Notes: generated by a model not told the origin, from the sequence alone. 64,000 nucleotides of DNA from Rubrobacter marinus (GCF_011492965.1 NZ_CP045121.1:1860001-1924000), one strand, 5' to 3'. Shown: positions 15,562 to 24,510, counted from the first letter of the stretch. Program-made: numbers and translations.

Positions 15562-18168
15562 TTGGGCTCCACGAGGGTCTTTGAAGGCGTTACCGTTCGC
15601 TATTCGAGGCTGCGGGGACGGGATGCTCGTGGCCGGCAAGGACGGAACCGTCGTGGACGCCAATCCGGCGGCCTGCCGGCTTCTTGGGCTGGAGTCCGAG
15701 CGGCTCGTCGGGTCCGCGTTGGTGGCGCACTTCGACCCCGTAGACGAGAGGCTCGGGCGTGCCTGGGAGGAGTTGCGGGCGACGAGCAGGTTCGACGGGG
15801 GCTCCTCATCAGGCGCGCGGACGGGACTAGTTTCACGGCGGAAGTCGCGCTGCGGGGGGGACATGGAGAGGAGATCGCCGTGGTACTCCGAGCCGTCGGC
15901 GAGCGCGAGCGGATCGGGGGTAGCCCCGCGGGCGAGGAGGCGTTCAGGGCGCTCGTGCATGGGGCGCCGGACCTCGTGGCCGTCACCGACGCGGAGGGGG
16001 TGTTGGGGTACGTCAGTCCCTCCGTGGAGCGGATGTACGGCCACAAGCCCGAGGAGGTCGTGGGGAGGAACCTCCTGGAGTTTGTCCACCCGGAGGACCA
16101 TCCGGCGGCGCTCAAGGACCTCGCGTGGACCGCTCGCAATCCGGGGGTGGTAGGGATGCCGGGGCCGCTGGTGCGGCTCGGGCACCGGGACGGCACGTGG
16201 CGCCACGTCGAGACCTCCGCCTCCAACCTGCTCGACGAGCCCGGGGTGCGCGGTCTCGTGTTTCACGGCCGCGACATAACCGACAGGGTCAGGCTCGAAG
16301 AGGAGTTGCGGGGGAGCGAGGAGCGCTTCAAGGCGCTGGTGGAGAACGCCCAAGACTTCGTGGTCTTGGCCGACGAGAACAACGTCGCGCTCTACGCGAG
16401 CCCGGCGATAGGCCAGATCCTGGGTTACTCCCCGCAGGAGTTCGTCGGGACGCGTATCTCGGGCTACGTGCATCCCGACGACTGCGAGTGGGCTCTTGGC
16501 AAGGTGGCCGAGGTGTTGCCGGTCCCCGGGTCGCACAACCTGGGGACCGCGAGGTACCGGCACGAGGACGGCTCCTACCGCTACCTCGAGGTCGTCGTCA
16601 ACAACAAGCTCGAGGACCCGGTTCTACGAGGGGTGGTGTGCAACTGCCGCGACGTGACGGCGCGCGTCGAGGCGGAGAGGGCCCTGCGCGCGAGCGAGGA
16701 GCGCCACCGGGCGCTCAACGAGAACGCTCTGGACTTTGTCGTGGTGCAGAGGGCCGACAACACGCTCTCGTACGTCAGCCCCTCGATAGAGCGGTTGCTG
16801 GGCTACAAGCCGGAGGAGGCCGTCGGGAAGGTCGGGGCGGACTTCATACACCCCGAGGACCTGGAGTGGGCGTGGCCGCTGTTCTACGAGCAGCTCGAGA
16901 AGCCCGGGATCAACGAGGGCGTCGTCATCCGTTACCGGCACAAGGACGGCTCCTGGCGATGGTTCGAGTCGGCGTGCAACAACCAGCTGGCGAACCCCGC
17001 CGTGAGAGGTCTCGTCTTCAACTGCCGGGACGTGACCGCGCGCGTCGAGGCGGAGACCAGGCTCAGGGAGGCCGAGGAGCGGTATCGGCGGCTGGTCGAG
17101 CGGGTGCCGGCGGCGACGTACATCGAGAGGAACGACGCGGAGAGCTCGACGGTGTACGTCAGCCCGCAGATCGAGGAGATGCTCGGTCACACGCCGGAGG
17201 AGTGGATCTCCGACCCCGGGCTCTGGCTCCGCACGCTCCACCCCGAGGACCACGGGCGGGTGCTGGCCCGCCACCTCAAGTGCAACGGGACCGGCGAGCC
17301 GTTCGAGGAAGAGTACCGCTGCATCGCCAGGGACGGGCGGGAGGTCTGGGTGCGCGACGAGGCCGTGCTGCTGCGCGACGAGCGCGGGGAGCCACTCTAC
17401 TGGCAGGGGGTGAAGATAGACATTACCGCTCGCAAAAAGGCCGAGCTCGAGATCCTGCGTCTCAACACGAAGCTCCGGAGCCAGGTCGCGGGGTTCACCT
17501 CAGAGCTCAAGGCCGCGCTGGCCGGGCTCGAGGAGAGCGAGCGCTACCTGGAGGAGAGGGAGGCGCACTTTCAGGACACCTTCGAACTCGCCGCGGTAGG
17601 GATGGCGCACGTCGCCCTAGACGGGCGTTGGGTCCGGGTCAACAAGAAGCTCTGCGAGATCGTCGGCTACGAGCGTGAGGACCTCACGAAGAAGACATTC
17701 CAGGACGTCACCCACCCGGAGGATCTCGAAGCCGATCTCGAGCAGGTCGAGAAGCTGCTCGCGGGCGGTATCCCCTCTTACGCCATGGAGAAGCGTTATG
17801 TGAAGGGTGATGGCTCCACCGTCTGGGTGGAGATCTCCGTCTCGCTGGCGCGCAAGCCCTCCGGCGAACCGGACTACTTCATCTCCGTGATCGAGGACAT
17901 CGACCAGCGCAAGGGGGCGGAGGCGCTCTTGAAGCTGCTATCGGCGAGGGAGGTCGAGATCCTCGGCCTCATGGCCAAGGGACGGACCAACACCGAGATC
18001 GCCGGGGACCTTGGGTTCAGCCCGAACACCGTCAAGACGCACGTCAAGAGCATTACGGCGAAGCTCGGCGTCTCGGATCGCACCCAGGCCGCCGTCTACG
18101 CCGCCGGGGTGGGCCTCTTCACCCCCCGCTTCAGAGTCCCGACGGGGCTTCCCGGCATGGGCGCCTGA
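15562..18168 (+). CDS. Multi-PAS LuxR-type transcriptional regulator; three apparent 5' frameshifts
   Basis: About 869 residues after repair. Six PAS domains in order: SLFEAAGDGMLVAGKDGTVV, ALVHGAPDLVAVTDAEGVLG, ALVENAQDFVVLADENNVAL, ALNENALDFVVVQRADNTLS, RLVERVPAATYIERNDAESS and DTFELAAVGMAHVALDGRWV, each followed by a PAC-like segment. A short coiled coil (LRLNTKLRSQVAGFTSELKA) precedes the last PAS. A GerE/LuxR helix-turn-helix ends the protein: LSAREVEILGLMAKGRTNTE and NTVKTHVKSITAKLGV. No kinase or receiver domain, so it senses and binds DNA in one chain. TTG 15562 has GGAGG upstream; breaks near 15590, 15616 and 15800 (G runs) scramble the first PAS only. Confidence 0.85.
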   Translation: MGSTRVFEGVTVRYSRLRGRDARGRQGRNRRGRQSGGLPASWAGVRAARRVRVGGALRPRRREARACLGGVAGDEQVRRGLLIRRADGTSFTAEVALRGGHGEEIAVVLRAVGERERIGGSPAGEEAFRALVHGAPDLVAVTDAEGVLGYVSPSVERMYGHKPEEVVGRNLLEFVHPEDHPAALKDLAWTARNPGVVGMPGPLVRLGHRDGTWRHVETSASNLLDEPGVRGLVFHGRDITDRVRLEEELRGSEERFKALVENAQDFVVLADENNVALYASPAIGQILGYSPQEFVGTRISGYVHPDDCEWALGKVAEVLPVPGSHNLGTARYRHEDGSYRYLEVVVNNKLEDPVLRGVVCNCRDVTARVEAERALRASEERHRALNENALDFVVVQRADNTLSYVSPSIERLLGYKPEEAVGKVGADFIHPEDLEWAWPLFYEQLEKPGINEGVVIRYRHKDGSWRWFESACNNQLANPAVRGLVFNCRDVTARVEAETRLREAEERYRRLVERVPAATYIERNDAESSTVYVSPQIEEMLGHTPEEWISDPGLWLRTLHPEDHGRVLARHLKCNGTGEPFEEEYRCIARDGREVWVRDEAVLLRDERGEPLYWQGVKIDITARKKAELEILRLNTKLRSQVAGFTSELKAALAGLEESERYLEEREAHFQDTFELAAVGMAHVALDGRWVRVNKKLCEIVGYEREDLTKKTFQDVTHPEDLEADLEQVEKLLAGGIPSYAMEKRYVKGDGSTVWVEISVSLARKPSGEPDYFISVIEDIDQRKGAEALLKLLSAREVEILGLMAKGRTNTEIAGDLGFSPNTVKTHVKSITAKLGVSDRTQAAVYAAGVGLFTPRFRVPTGLPGMGA

Positions 18169-18232
18169 CCGGCGAGGCGGCGCTCGGATATACTTGAGGG
18201 CCATCGGAGCAGACCAAGACTCACGGGGTGAT

Positions 18233-19066
18233 ATGGGCAGCGACGGCCGGCTGACGATCTGCCAGATCAGCGACATCCACTGCGGCAGCGCCTACTTTAT
18301 CCCGGACCTCCTCGAACGCTCCATCCTGGAGATCAACGACATGGAACCGACCGCGGTGGTCGTCTCGGGGGATCTGACGGACGCGGGTTACCGGCAGGAG
18401 TTCGAGCAGTCGGCGGAGTACGTGAGCCGTTTTCGGTGCCAGAACGTGATGGTCATCCCGGGCAACCACGACTCCCGGAACGTCGGCTACATCCACTTCG
18501 AGCGGCTCTTCGGCGAGCGGTACTCCGTGATCGAGTTCGACGAGGCGATCATGGTCGGGGTCGATTCCTCCGAGCCGGACCTCAACGATGGGCGGGTCGG
18601 GCGCGAGCACTACGGCTTTATCCGCAGCTGCTTCGAGAACGCGGGGAACCGGCTCAAGATCTTCGTGGTGCATCACCACCTCGTTCCGATACCGGGGACG
18701 GGCCGCGAGCGGAACATCATCTTCGACGCGGGCGATCTCCTGGAGCTTCTGGCCGAGCTCGACGTGGACCTCGTCCTCTCCGGGCACAAGCACGTCCCGT
18801 ACTCGTGGCGCCTGGAGAACATGTTTATCGTGAATGCCGGCACGGCCTCGACGACGCGCCTGAGGGGGAACACGCGCCCCTGCTACAACATCATCGAGAT
18901 CGAGGGTCCGCGCGTGAAGGTCTTCCGCAAGTACCCTTTCAAGGAGCGCGAGCTCGCGGTCGACTTCGACGCCGAGACCCACCAGTACTCGCGCTACGAG
19001 GACAAGATAGACGCGCAGGTCCAGGCCCCGTCGGAGATCCCCGGCCTGGGCACGGGAGACGCGTAA
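18233..19066 (+). CDS. Calcineurin-like metallophosphoesterase
   Basis: A 277-residue phosphoesterase of the CpdA/Icc type. Metal motifs are QISDIHCGS (D-x-H), VVSGDLTD (GDxxD), VIPGNHDSR (GNHD), VVHHHLV, and LVLSGHKHVPYS (GHxH). The C-terminal beta segment ends around SRYEDKIDAQVQ. Possible substrates are cyclic nucleotides or other phosphodiesters. It lies 9 bases before the cyclic 2,3-bisphosphoglycerate synthetase gene and so is probably co-transcribed; a role in turnover of that cyclic product is speculation. ATG 18233 has a weak upstream ribosome site. Confidence 0.88.
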   Translation: MGSDGRLTICQISDIHCGSAYFIPDLLERSILEINDMEPTAVVVSGDLTDAGYRQEFEQSAEYVSRFRCQNVMVIPGNHDSRNVGYIHFERLFGERYSVIEFDEAIMVGVDSSEPDLNDGRVGREHYGFIRSCFENAGNRLKIFVVHHHLVPIPGTGRERNIIFDAGDLLELLAELDVDLVLSGHKHVPYSWRLENMFIVNAGTASTTRLRGNTRPCYNIIEIEGPRVKVFRKYPFKERELAVDFDAETHQYSRYEDKIDAQVQAPSEIPGLGTGDA

Positions 19067-19075
19067 GCGGCCCCC

Positions 19076-20452
19076 TTGAGGGCGATCTTCCTTATCGACG
19101 GCGAGCACTACCCGCCCGTCGTCTTGCAGGCGATGAGGGCCATCGAGGGCTCGATGGGCCTGACGGCCGTGGCGGCGGCGTTTCTAGGCGGCACGGAGAA
19201 GCTGAAGGAGGGGACGGATTACGGCGTGCCGCTCGTGCGCGACGCGGACCCGGTCTCCGCGGTCGCGAACGCGCTCCGCGAGCATCCGGGGGTCGAGGTG
19301 GTCGTGGACCTCTCGGACGAGCCGGTGGTCGGGTACCGGGAGCGGATGCGCATAGCCTCGCTCGTCCTCGCCGCCGGGGCCCGCTACAAGGGGAGCGACT
19401 TCGAGCTCGCGCCGCCGGCGTTGCGCCGCGTCTCCACGAAGCCCTCGCTCGCGGTGATCGGGACGGGCAAGAGGGTGGGGAAGACGGCGGTCTCGGGGTA
19501 CCTGGCCCGCCTGCTCTCGCGCAACGGCTTCGACCCTTGCGTCGTCTCGATGGGGCGCGGGGGGCCGGAGGAGCCCGAGGTGATCGAGGGCCACAAGATG
19601 AGCGTCGGGAGCGACTTTCTGCTGGAGGCCCTGGAGAAGGGGGCGCACGCAGCGAGCGACTGCTACGAGACGGCGGCGCTGAGCCGGGTCGTCACGGTCG
19701 GGTGCAGGAGGTGCGGCGGCGGCCTCTCCGGGGAGCCGTTCGTCTCGAACGTCCTGGAGGGGGCGGAGGTCGCGAACGGGCTTCAGACACACCTCACGCT
19801 CTTCGACGGGTCGGGGGCGGCGGTGCCGCCGGTCGAGGTTGGGGGCGCGTGCTCGTCGCGGGGGCCCACCAGGACCCGGAGTACATAGCCGGGTACCTCG
19901 GGGCCTATCGGCTCCTCGTCTCCGACCTCCTGCTGCTGACGATGAGCGAGGAGCCGATGGCGGACGCCGCCAGGGTGCGGGCCGTCGTGGAGGCGGTGGG
20001 GAGGTGAGGCCGGATCTCCCGGTTCTGCCCACGATCTTCCGGCCCCGACCGGTCGGCGAGGTTCGGGCCTGCGCGTCTCCTACGTCTCGACGGCGCCGGC
20101 CGCCGTGCTCCCGAAGCTCGCCGGGCACCTGGAGGAGCGCTACGGGTGCGAGGTGGTCGCCTCCTCCGGGAACCTCTCGGACAGGAAGGCGCTCGCGCGC
20201 GACCTCGACGCCGCGCGCGACCTCCCGTTCGACGCGTACCTGACCGAGATAAAGGCGGCGGCGATCGACGTGGTCACGCGCCGGGGGGCGGAGGAGGGCA
20301 GGCCGGTCCTGTACTGCGACAACGACCCCGTGGCCGCGGCCGGAGAAGGCGCGGCCCTCGACGGGGCGCTCCTCGCCCTCGCCCGGGAGGCCATCGCTCG
20401 TTTCGAGGCCGGGCCCGTCGGGAGTGACCCCGGCAAGAGAAGTGGTGTATAA
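19076..20452 (+). CDS. Cyclic 2,3-bisphosphoglycerate synthetase (cPGS); three apparent frameshifts
   Basis: TTG start; begins AIFLIDGEHYPPVVLQAMRA, matching the opening of the archaeal cPGS family. A P-loop, LAVIGTGKRVGKTAVSGYLA, lies near residue 125, followed by VVSMGRGGPEEPEVIEGHK. Later segments are VLVAGAHQDPEYIAGYLGAY, RPDLPVLPTIFRPRPVGEV and VSYVSTAPAAVLPKLAGHLE, ending EIKAAAIDVVTRRGAEEGRP and VLYCDNDPV. Three missing bases (near 19842-19846, 20001 and 20065) join these into 459 residues, about the length of the Methanothermus enzyme. cPGS closes 2,3-bisphosphoglycerate with ATP to the thermoprotectant cyclic 2,3-DPG. Its C terminus overlaps the glpX-like promoter. Confidence 0.78.
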
Positions 20453-20453
20453 T
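20424..20453 (+). promoter_or_regulatory. Promoter for the glpX-like gene
   Basis: Perfect -10 TATAAT at 20448-20453 with GTGACC (20424-20429) 18 bases upstream as a partial -35. It overlaps the stop codon of the cPGS gene. Predicted transcription start is about 20459, exactly where the structured leader begins. Confidence 0.7.
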
Positions 20454-20458
20454 AATGG

Positions 20459-20583
20459 CATCGACGCACCACCGGCAGGTCTAACCTCCGGCAGTCCCGC
20501 GTCGATTCCGATGGAGCCCGACCCGATGGGTCTTCGCAACCGCAGGACCCCGGTTTGTAGGGGAGGTCGAGTGGTCTTCTTGT
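20459..20583 (+). promoter_or_regulatory. Structured 5' leader with mutually exclusive hairpins before the glpX-like gene
   Basis: A 125-nt leader. An 8-bp stem ATCGACGC (20460-20467)/GCGTCGAT (20499-20506) encloses an inner hairpin CCGG-c-AGGT-CTA-ACCT-CCGG (20472-20491). Downstream, GACCC (20520-20524) can pair with GGGTC (20528-20532). That GGGTC can instead pair with GACCC (20546-20550), and the second GACC can pair with GGTC (20565-20568), burying GGGGAGG (20560-20566). This chain of alternatives looks like a riboswitch or attenuator. I cannot match it to a known class. Confidence 0.5.
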
Positions 20584-21621
20584 ATGAGCATGGCTGAGCG
20601 TCGCTCCGGGAGCGTTGCGGCCTTCGCGATCGAATACGCCGCAGTCACCGAGCGCGTCGCCCTCCGGGTCGCGCCGTTCGGCGGGGCCGGGGTCCCCGAG
20701 CGGGCCTACCCTCTGGCCATGGAGACGTTGAGGCAAGAGCTGGACGCCATGCCCTTCTGCGGGCGCGTGGCGATACTTCGAGAGGAGCGCCTCGACGAGA
20801 AGGGCGAGATCCAGTCCCTCGTCGCCTCCCCCGGCACGCTGAAGCTCGGCGACACGCTCGGGACGGCCGACCCGGATCAGGGCGAGGTCGACCTGGCGGT
20901 CGAGCCGATCGAGGGCCTGACCCTCCTCTCGCGCGGGCAGCAGGGCTCGATCGCCGCGATCGCGGCGGCCCCCAGGGGGACGATGCTCAAGACGCCCGAC
21001 ATGTACATGAGCAAGCTCATCGTGGGCCCGAACTCGCGCGGCAGGATCGACATAGACGCGCCCGTCTCGGAGAACGTAAACGCCATCGCGGAGGGCTACG
21101 GGCGCAGGCCGTCGGAGATAACCGTGGCGGTCCTCGAACGCGAGCGGCACGAGGACCTCGTCGAGCAGATAAGGGCGACGGGGGCCAGGATCCAGCTCCG
21201 GCAGGAGGGCGACCTCACGCCGGCGATCGCCGTGGGCCTGCGCGGGGCGGGGCTGCACGCGATCATGGGCATCGGCGGGGCGCCCGAGGGTATCCTCGCC
21301 GCCGCCGTGATGAGGTGCCTCGGCGGGGAGATGCAGGCCAAGATGTGGCCCACCCAGCGCTCCCAGGTCGAGAAGCTCAGGGAGTACGGCCTCGACGATC
21401 CCGAGAAGAAGCTCACGATGGACGACCTCGTCCGGAGCACGGACGTCGTCTTCGCGGCGACGGGGATCACGTCCGGCGAGATCCTCAACGGGGTGAGGTA
21501 CTTTCGCGGGGGCGGCAGGACCCACTCCGTGGTGATGTCCACCGAACCCCGTATGGTACGATTCATGGACACCATCCATGCCCTCGAGCCCGAGGCCGGG
21601 ACGCAGGGCTTCCAGCTTTAA
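20584..21621 (+). CDS. Divergent GlpX-family (class II fructose-1,6-bisphosphatase-like) protein
   Basis: 345 residues. The C-terminal two thirds are clearly GlpX: APRGTMLKTPDMYMSKLIVG, ITVAVLERERHEDLVEQIRA, IMGIGGAPEGILAAAVMRCL and STDVVFAATGITSGEILNGV. The N-terminal catalytic signatures are changed: the usual GEGE-DEAPML metal loop reads LREERLDEKGEIQS, and D-P-x-E-G-T reads EPIEGLTLLSRGQQ. Bisphosphatase activity is therefore doubtful; it could act on another sugar phosphate or be regulatory. ATG 20584 lies 17 bases after GGGGAGG, unusually far. A short frame from GTG 20571 (VVFLYEHG, stop 20597) overlaps the start and could be a leader peptide. Confidence 0.8.
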   Translation: MSMAERRSGSVAAFAIEYAAVTERVALRVAPFGGAGVPERAYPLAMETLRQELDAMPFCGRVAILREERLDEKGEIQSLVASPGTLKLGDTLGTADPDQGEVDLAVEPIEGLTLLSRGQQGSIAAIAAAPRGTMLKTPDMYMSKLIVGPNSRGRIDIDAPVSENVNAIAEGYGRRPSEITVAVLERERHEDLVEQIRATGARIQLRQEGDLTPAIAVGLRGAGLHAIMGIGGAPEGILAAAVMRCLGGEMQAKMWPTQRSQVEKLREYGLDDPEKKLTMDDLVRSTDVVFAATGITSGEILNGVRYFRGGGRTHSVVMSTEPRMVRFMDTIHALEPEAGTQGFQL

Positions 21622-21686
21622 AAAGATAAGTTCACCATTTTATGAAGCCACGCATTCGCGTACCGAAACAGGAGAGGTAGAGAAAT

Positions 21687-23237
21687 ATGACGGAGTTAGC
21701 CACCCTCGAGCGCAAGCCCCTGAGCGACCTGCACCAGATCGCTTCGCAGCTTGGCATCGAGTCGTACCGCAAGTACCGCAAGCCCCAGCTTGCCGAGCTG
21801 ATCTACAAGACCGCGACCGAGCAGGCCGACGGCGCGAAGACCGAGCCCGAACCGGTCGCGACGACCGAGCAGCCCGCCGCCGATAGCGCCGCCGCGACCA
21901 ACGGCGCGGCGACCGAGGCCAGAAACGGGTCGGCCAACGGCGCCGCCGGCGTCGCCACCGAGACCCCCCGCACCGACCCCTTCGGCGAGGCCGACACCGC
22001 CGCCGTGGCGGCCCCCGAGGAGGTCGAGAAGCGGCGCAACGAGAAGAAGGGCCGCGACAAGGGCGAGGGCCGGCGCGAGGGGCGCGGGGACAAGGGAGAG
22101 AAGGCCGAGCGCGGCGACGGGCAGGCCCCCGTCCAGAGCGGCGTCCTCGACGTCCTGCCCGACGGGTTCGGGTTCCTAAGGACCAACGGCTACAGCCAGG
22201 GCAAGGGCGACGTCTACGTCTCCACGTCCCAGATCAAGCGCTTCAACCTCAGGCGCGGCGACGAGGTGGTCGGCCAGATTCGCCCGGCGCGCGACGGCGA
22301 GAAGTACCCGGCACTGGTGCGCATCGAGACGGTCAACGGCACGGAGCCCCAGAAGGGCCGCCGCCGGACGAGCTTCGACGACCTGACGCCGCTCTACCCG
22401 GAGGACCGCCTCCGCCTCGAGTGGAAGCCCAACGACATCGCCCCGAGGGTCATCGACCTCACGGCGCCGATCGGGAAGGGCCAGCGCGGGCTCATCGTCT
22501 CGCCGCCGAAGGCCGGTAAGACGACGATCCTCAAGCAGATCGCGCAGTCCATCGCCGCGAACTACCCCGAGGTCAAGCTCTTCGTCCTCCTCGCCGACGA
22601 GCGGCCGGAGGAGGTTACGGACTGGGAGCGGAGCGTGCAGGAGGCGACCGTCGTCTCCTCGACCTTCGACCAGCCCTCCGAGAACCACATAGCCGTCGCC
22701 GAGCTCGTCCTCGAGCGCGTCAAGCGGCTCGTCGAGGAGGGGGAGGACGTAGTGGTCCTGCTCGACTCGATCACGCGCCTCGCCCGCGCCTACAACCTCG
22801 CCGCACCCGCCTCGGGGCGCATCCTCTCCGGCGGCGTCGACTCCGCCGCGCTCTACCCGCCGAAGAAGTTCTTCGGCGCGGCCCGGAACATCGAGGACGG
22901 CGGGTCACTCACCATCCTGGCGAGCGCGCTCGTGGAGACCGGGAGCCGCATGGACGAGGTAATCTACGAGGAGTTCAAGGGCACGGGCAACATGGAGCTC
23001 CACCTGGAGCGCAAGCTCGCGAACAAGAGGATCTACCCGGCGATCAACGTCGAGGACTCCGGCACGCGCAAGGAAGAGCTCCTCATGGAGCCCGCCGAGG
23101 CCCAGCGGGTCTGGCAGGTCCGGAGCATCCTGGGGGCTTTGGGCACCGACCAGAAGGTCGAGCTCCTCATCCAGAAGCTCAAGGAGACCCGCACCAACGC
23201 CGAGTTCCTCCGCGAGCTCCAGCGCGTCCGCGGCTAA
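21687..23237 (+). CDS. rho: Transcription termination factor Rho
   Basis: 516 residues. N-terminal Rho_N helix ([20 protein letters not shown]) is followed by an insert of about 100 residues rich in Ala, Glu, Lys and Arg, typical of actinobacterial Rho. Then come the cold-shock RNA-binding domain ([20 protein letters not shown]), Walker A ([16 protein letters not shown]), Walker B ([17 protein letters not shown]) and the secondary RNA-binding Q/R loops. It is a hexameric ATP-dependent RNA translocase that ends transcription. ATG 21687 with GGAGAGG upstream. Confidence 0.97.
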   Translation: MTELATLERKPLSDLHQIASQLGIESYRKYRKPQLAELIYKTATEQADGAKTEPEPVATTEQPAADSAAATNGAATEARNGSANGAAGVATETPRTDPFGEADTAAVAAPEEVEKRRNEKKGRDKGEGRREGRGDKGEKAERGDGQAPVQSGVLDVLPDGFGFLRTNGYSQGKGDVYVSTSQIKRFNLRRGDEVVGQIRPARDGEKYPALVRIETVNGTEPQKGRRRTSFDDLTPLYPEDRLRLEWKPNDIAPRVIDLTAPIGKGQRGLIVSPPKAGKTTILKQIAQSIAANYPEVKLFVLLADERPEEVTDWERSVQEATVVSSTFDQPSENHIAVAELVLERVKRLVEEGEDVVVLLDSITRLARAYNLAAPASGRILSGGVDSAALYPPKKFFGAARNIEDGGSLTILASALVETGSRMDEVIYEEFKGTGNMELHLERKLANKRIYPAINVEDSGTRKEELLMEPAEAQRVWQVRSILGALGTDQKVELLIQKLKETRTNAEFLRELQRVRG

Positions 23238-23254
23238 CGCGAGCGCGACGACCC

Positions 23255-23294
23255 GGGGGCGGCCACGCGGTAGCGGTCGCCCCTCCAGGTTTTT
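23255..23294 (+). terminator. Terminator after rho
   Basis: GGGGCG near 23256-23261 pairs with CGCCCC near 23278-23283, the stem extended imperfectly by inner CC/GG and CGC/GCG pairs, followed by TTTTT at 23290-23294. It lies 18 bases past the rho stop. A -10-like TAAAAT at 23309-23314 then probably starts rpmE transcription. Confidence 0.65.
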
Positions 23295-23348
23295 CTCGCC
23301 CGGCGCGGTAAAATACGTTCTTACGACCAATTACAACCGGAGGCTTCT

Positions 23349-23564
23349 ATGAAGACCGACATACATCCCCAGTACACGACGACGCACGTCCATTGCACGA
23401 GCTGCAACACCGACTTCGATACTCGCTCGACGGCGGGCGACGCGATCACGGTCGACGTCTGCTCGAACTGCCACCCCTTCTACACGGGCAAGCAGCGCAT
23501 CCTCGACTCCGGTGGCCGGGTGCAGCGGTTCAGGAACCGCCAGCAGGCCCGCCAGAACCGATAG
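23349..23564 (+). CDS. rpmE: 50S ribosomal protein L31, zinc-binding form
   Basis: A 71-residue L31 with both CxxC pairs (CTSCNTDF and [13 protein letters not shown]), so the zinc-containing C+ type. The usual first motif and the HPFYTGKQ ending to the core are intact. ATG 23349 with GGAGG six bases upstream. It sits between rho and yqhQ-like/prfA, the common Gram-positive order. Confidence 0.96.
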   Translation: MKTDIHPQYTTTHVHCTSCNTDFDTRSTAGDAITVDVCSNCHPFYTGKQRILDSGGRVQRFRNRQQARQNR

Positions 23565-23574
23565 GGGCTGCGTC

Positions 23575-24486
23575 GTGAGGGTCGGCGGACAGGCGGTCAT
23601 GGAGGGCGTCCTGATGCGCTCCCCCAACTTCTGGGGGATGGCGGTCAGGACGCCGAAGGGCGAGCTCGACGTTCAGGCGGAGCCCTTCCGCTCCATCACG
23701 CGCAAGAGCAGGCTCTTCAGGATACCCGTCCTGCGGGGCTTCCTCTCGCTCGCGGAGACCTTGTGGCTCGGCATGCGCGCGCTGGCCCTCTCGACGAACA
23801 TAGCGCTGGGCGAAGACGAGGACCTCTCCAAAAAGGAGATCGCCTTTACGATGATCTTCGGTCTCGTGCTCGCCTTTCTCCTGTTCCTCGCCGCCCCCGT
23901 CTTCGGGACGAAGGGCCTGGGGTGGTTGATCGGGAACAGCATCGAGAACCCGCTCCTCTTCAACCTCGTCGAGGGCGCCTTGAGGATCGGCATCTTCATG
24001 CTGTACCTCCTCGGCATCACGGCGGTGAGCAAGGACATAAAGCGCTTCTTCGCCTACCACGGCGCCGAGCACAAGGCCATAAAGGTCTACGAGCGGGGGG
24101 AGGAGATGATCCCCGCGAACGCCCGCAAGCTCGACACGAGCCACGTGAGGTGCGGGACGAGCTTTATCCTCTACGTGCTCGTGATGAGCATCCTGGTGTT
24201 CAGCCTCCTGCCGATAGACTGGTGGGTCGAGGCGCTCGCCGCGCGCGTGGTCGTGATACCGCTCGTCGCCGGGCTCGCCTTCGAGTTCATCATGTGGAGC
24301 GCCCGGAACCAGGGCAACCCGATCGTTCGCGTCCTCGTCTGGCCGGGCCTGCAGCTCCAGAAGCTGACTACCCGCGAGCCCACCGACGATCAGGTCGAGG
24401 TCGCGATGGCGTCGCTGAAGAAGGTCCTCTCCCTGGAGGAAGAGGCCCGCATCAAGCCCGACGCCACAAACCAGCTCGTAATCTAA
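23575..24486 (+). CDS. DUF1385 membrane protein (YqhQ-like)
   Basis: 303 residues. Opens with GGQAVMEGVLMRSPNFWGMA, the DUF1385 signature. Membrane segments are at IAFTMIFGLVLAFLLFLAAP, LRIGIFMLYLLGITAV, SFILYVLVMSILVFSLLPI and ALAARVVVIPLVAGLAFEF. FFAYHGAEHKAIKVYERGEE carries conserved His/Glu residues suggesting a metal site. Function unknown; it is very often next to prfA. GTG 23575 is preferred over an upstream start inside rpmE. Confidence 0.85.
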   Translation: MRVGGQAVMEGVLMRSPNFWGMAVRTPKGELDVQAEPFRSITRKSRLFRIPVLRGFLSLAETLWLGMRALALSTNIALGEDEDLSKKEIAFTMIFGLVLAFLLFLAAPVFGTKGLGWLIGNSIENPLLFNLVEGALRIGIFMLYLLGITAVSKDIKRFFAYHGAEHKAIKVYERGEEMIPANARKLDTSHVRCGTSFILYVLVMSILVFSLLPIDWWVEALAARVVVIPLVAGLAFEFIMWSARNQGNPIVRVLVWPGLQLQKLTTREPTDDQVEVAMASLKKVLSLEEEARIKPDATNQLVI

Positions 24487-24510
24487 AGACCGAGAAGAGT
24501 TACACAAGTC

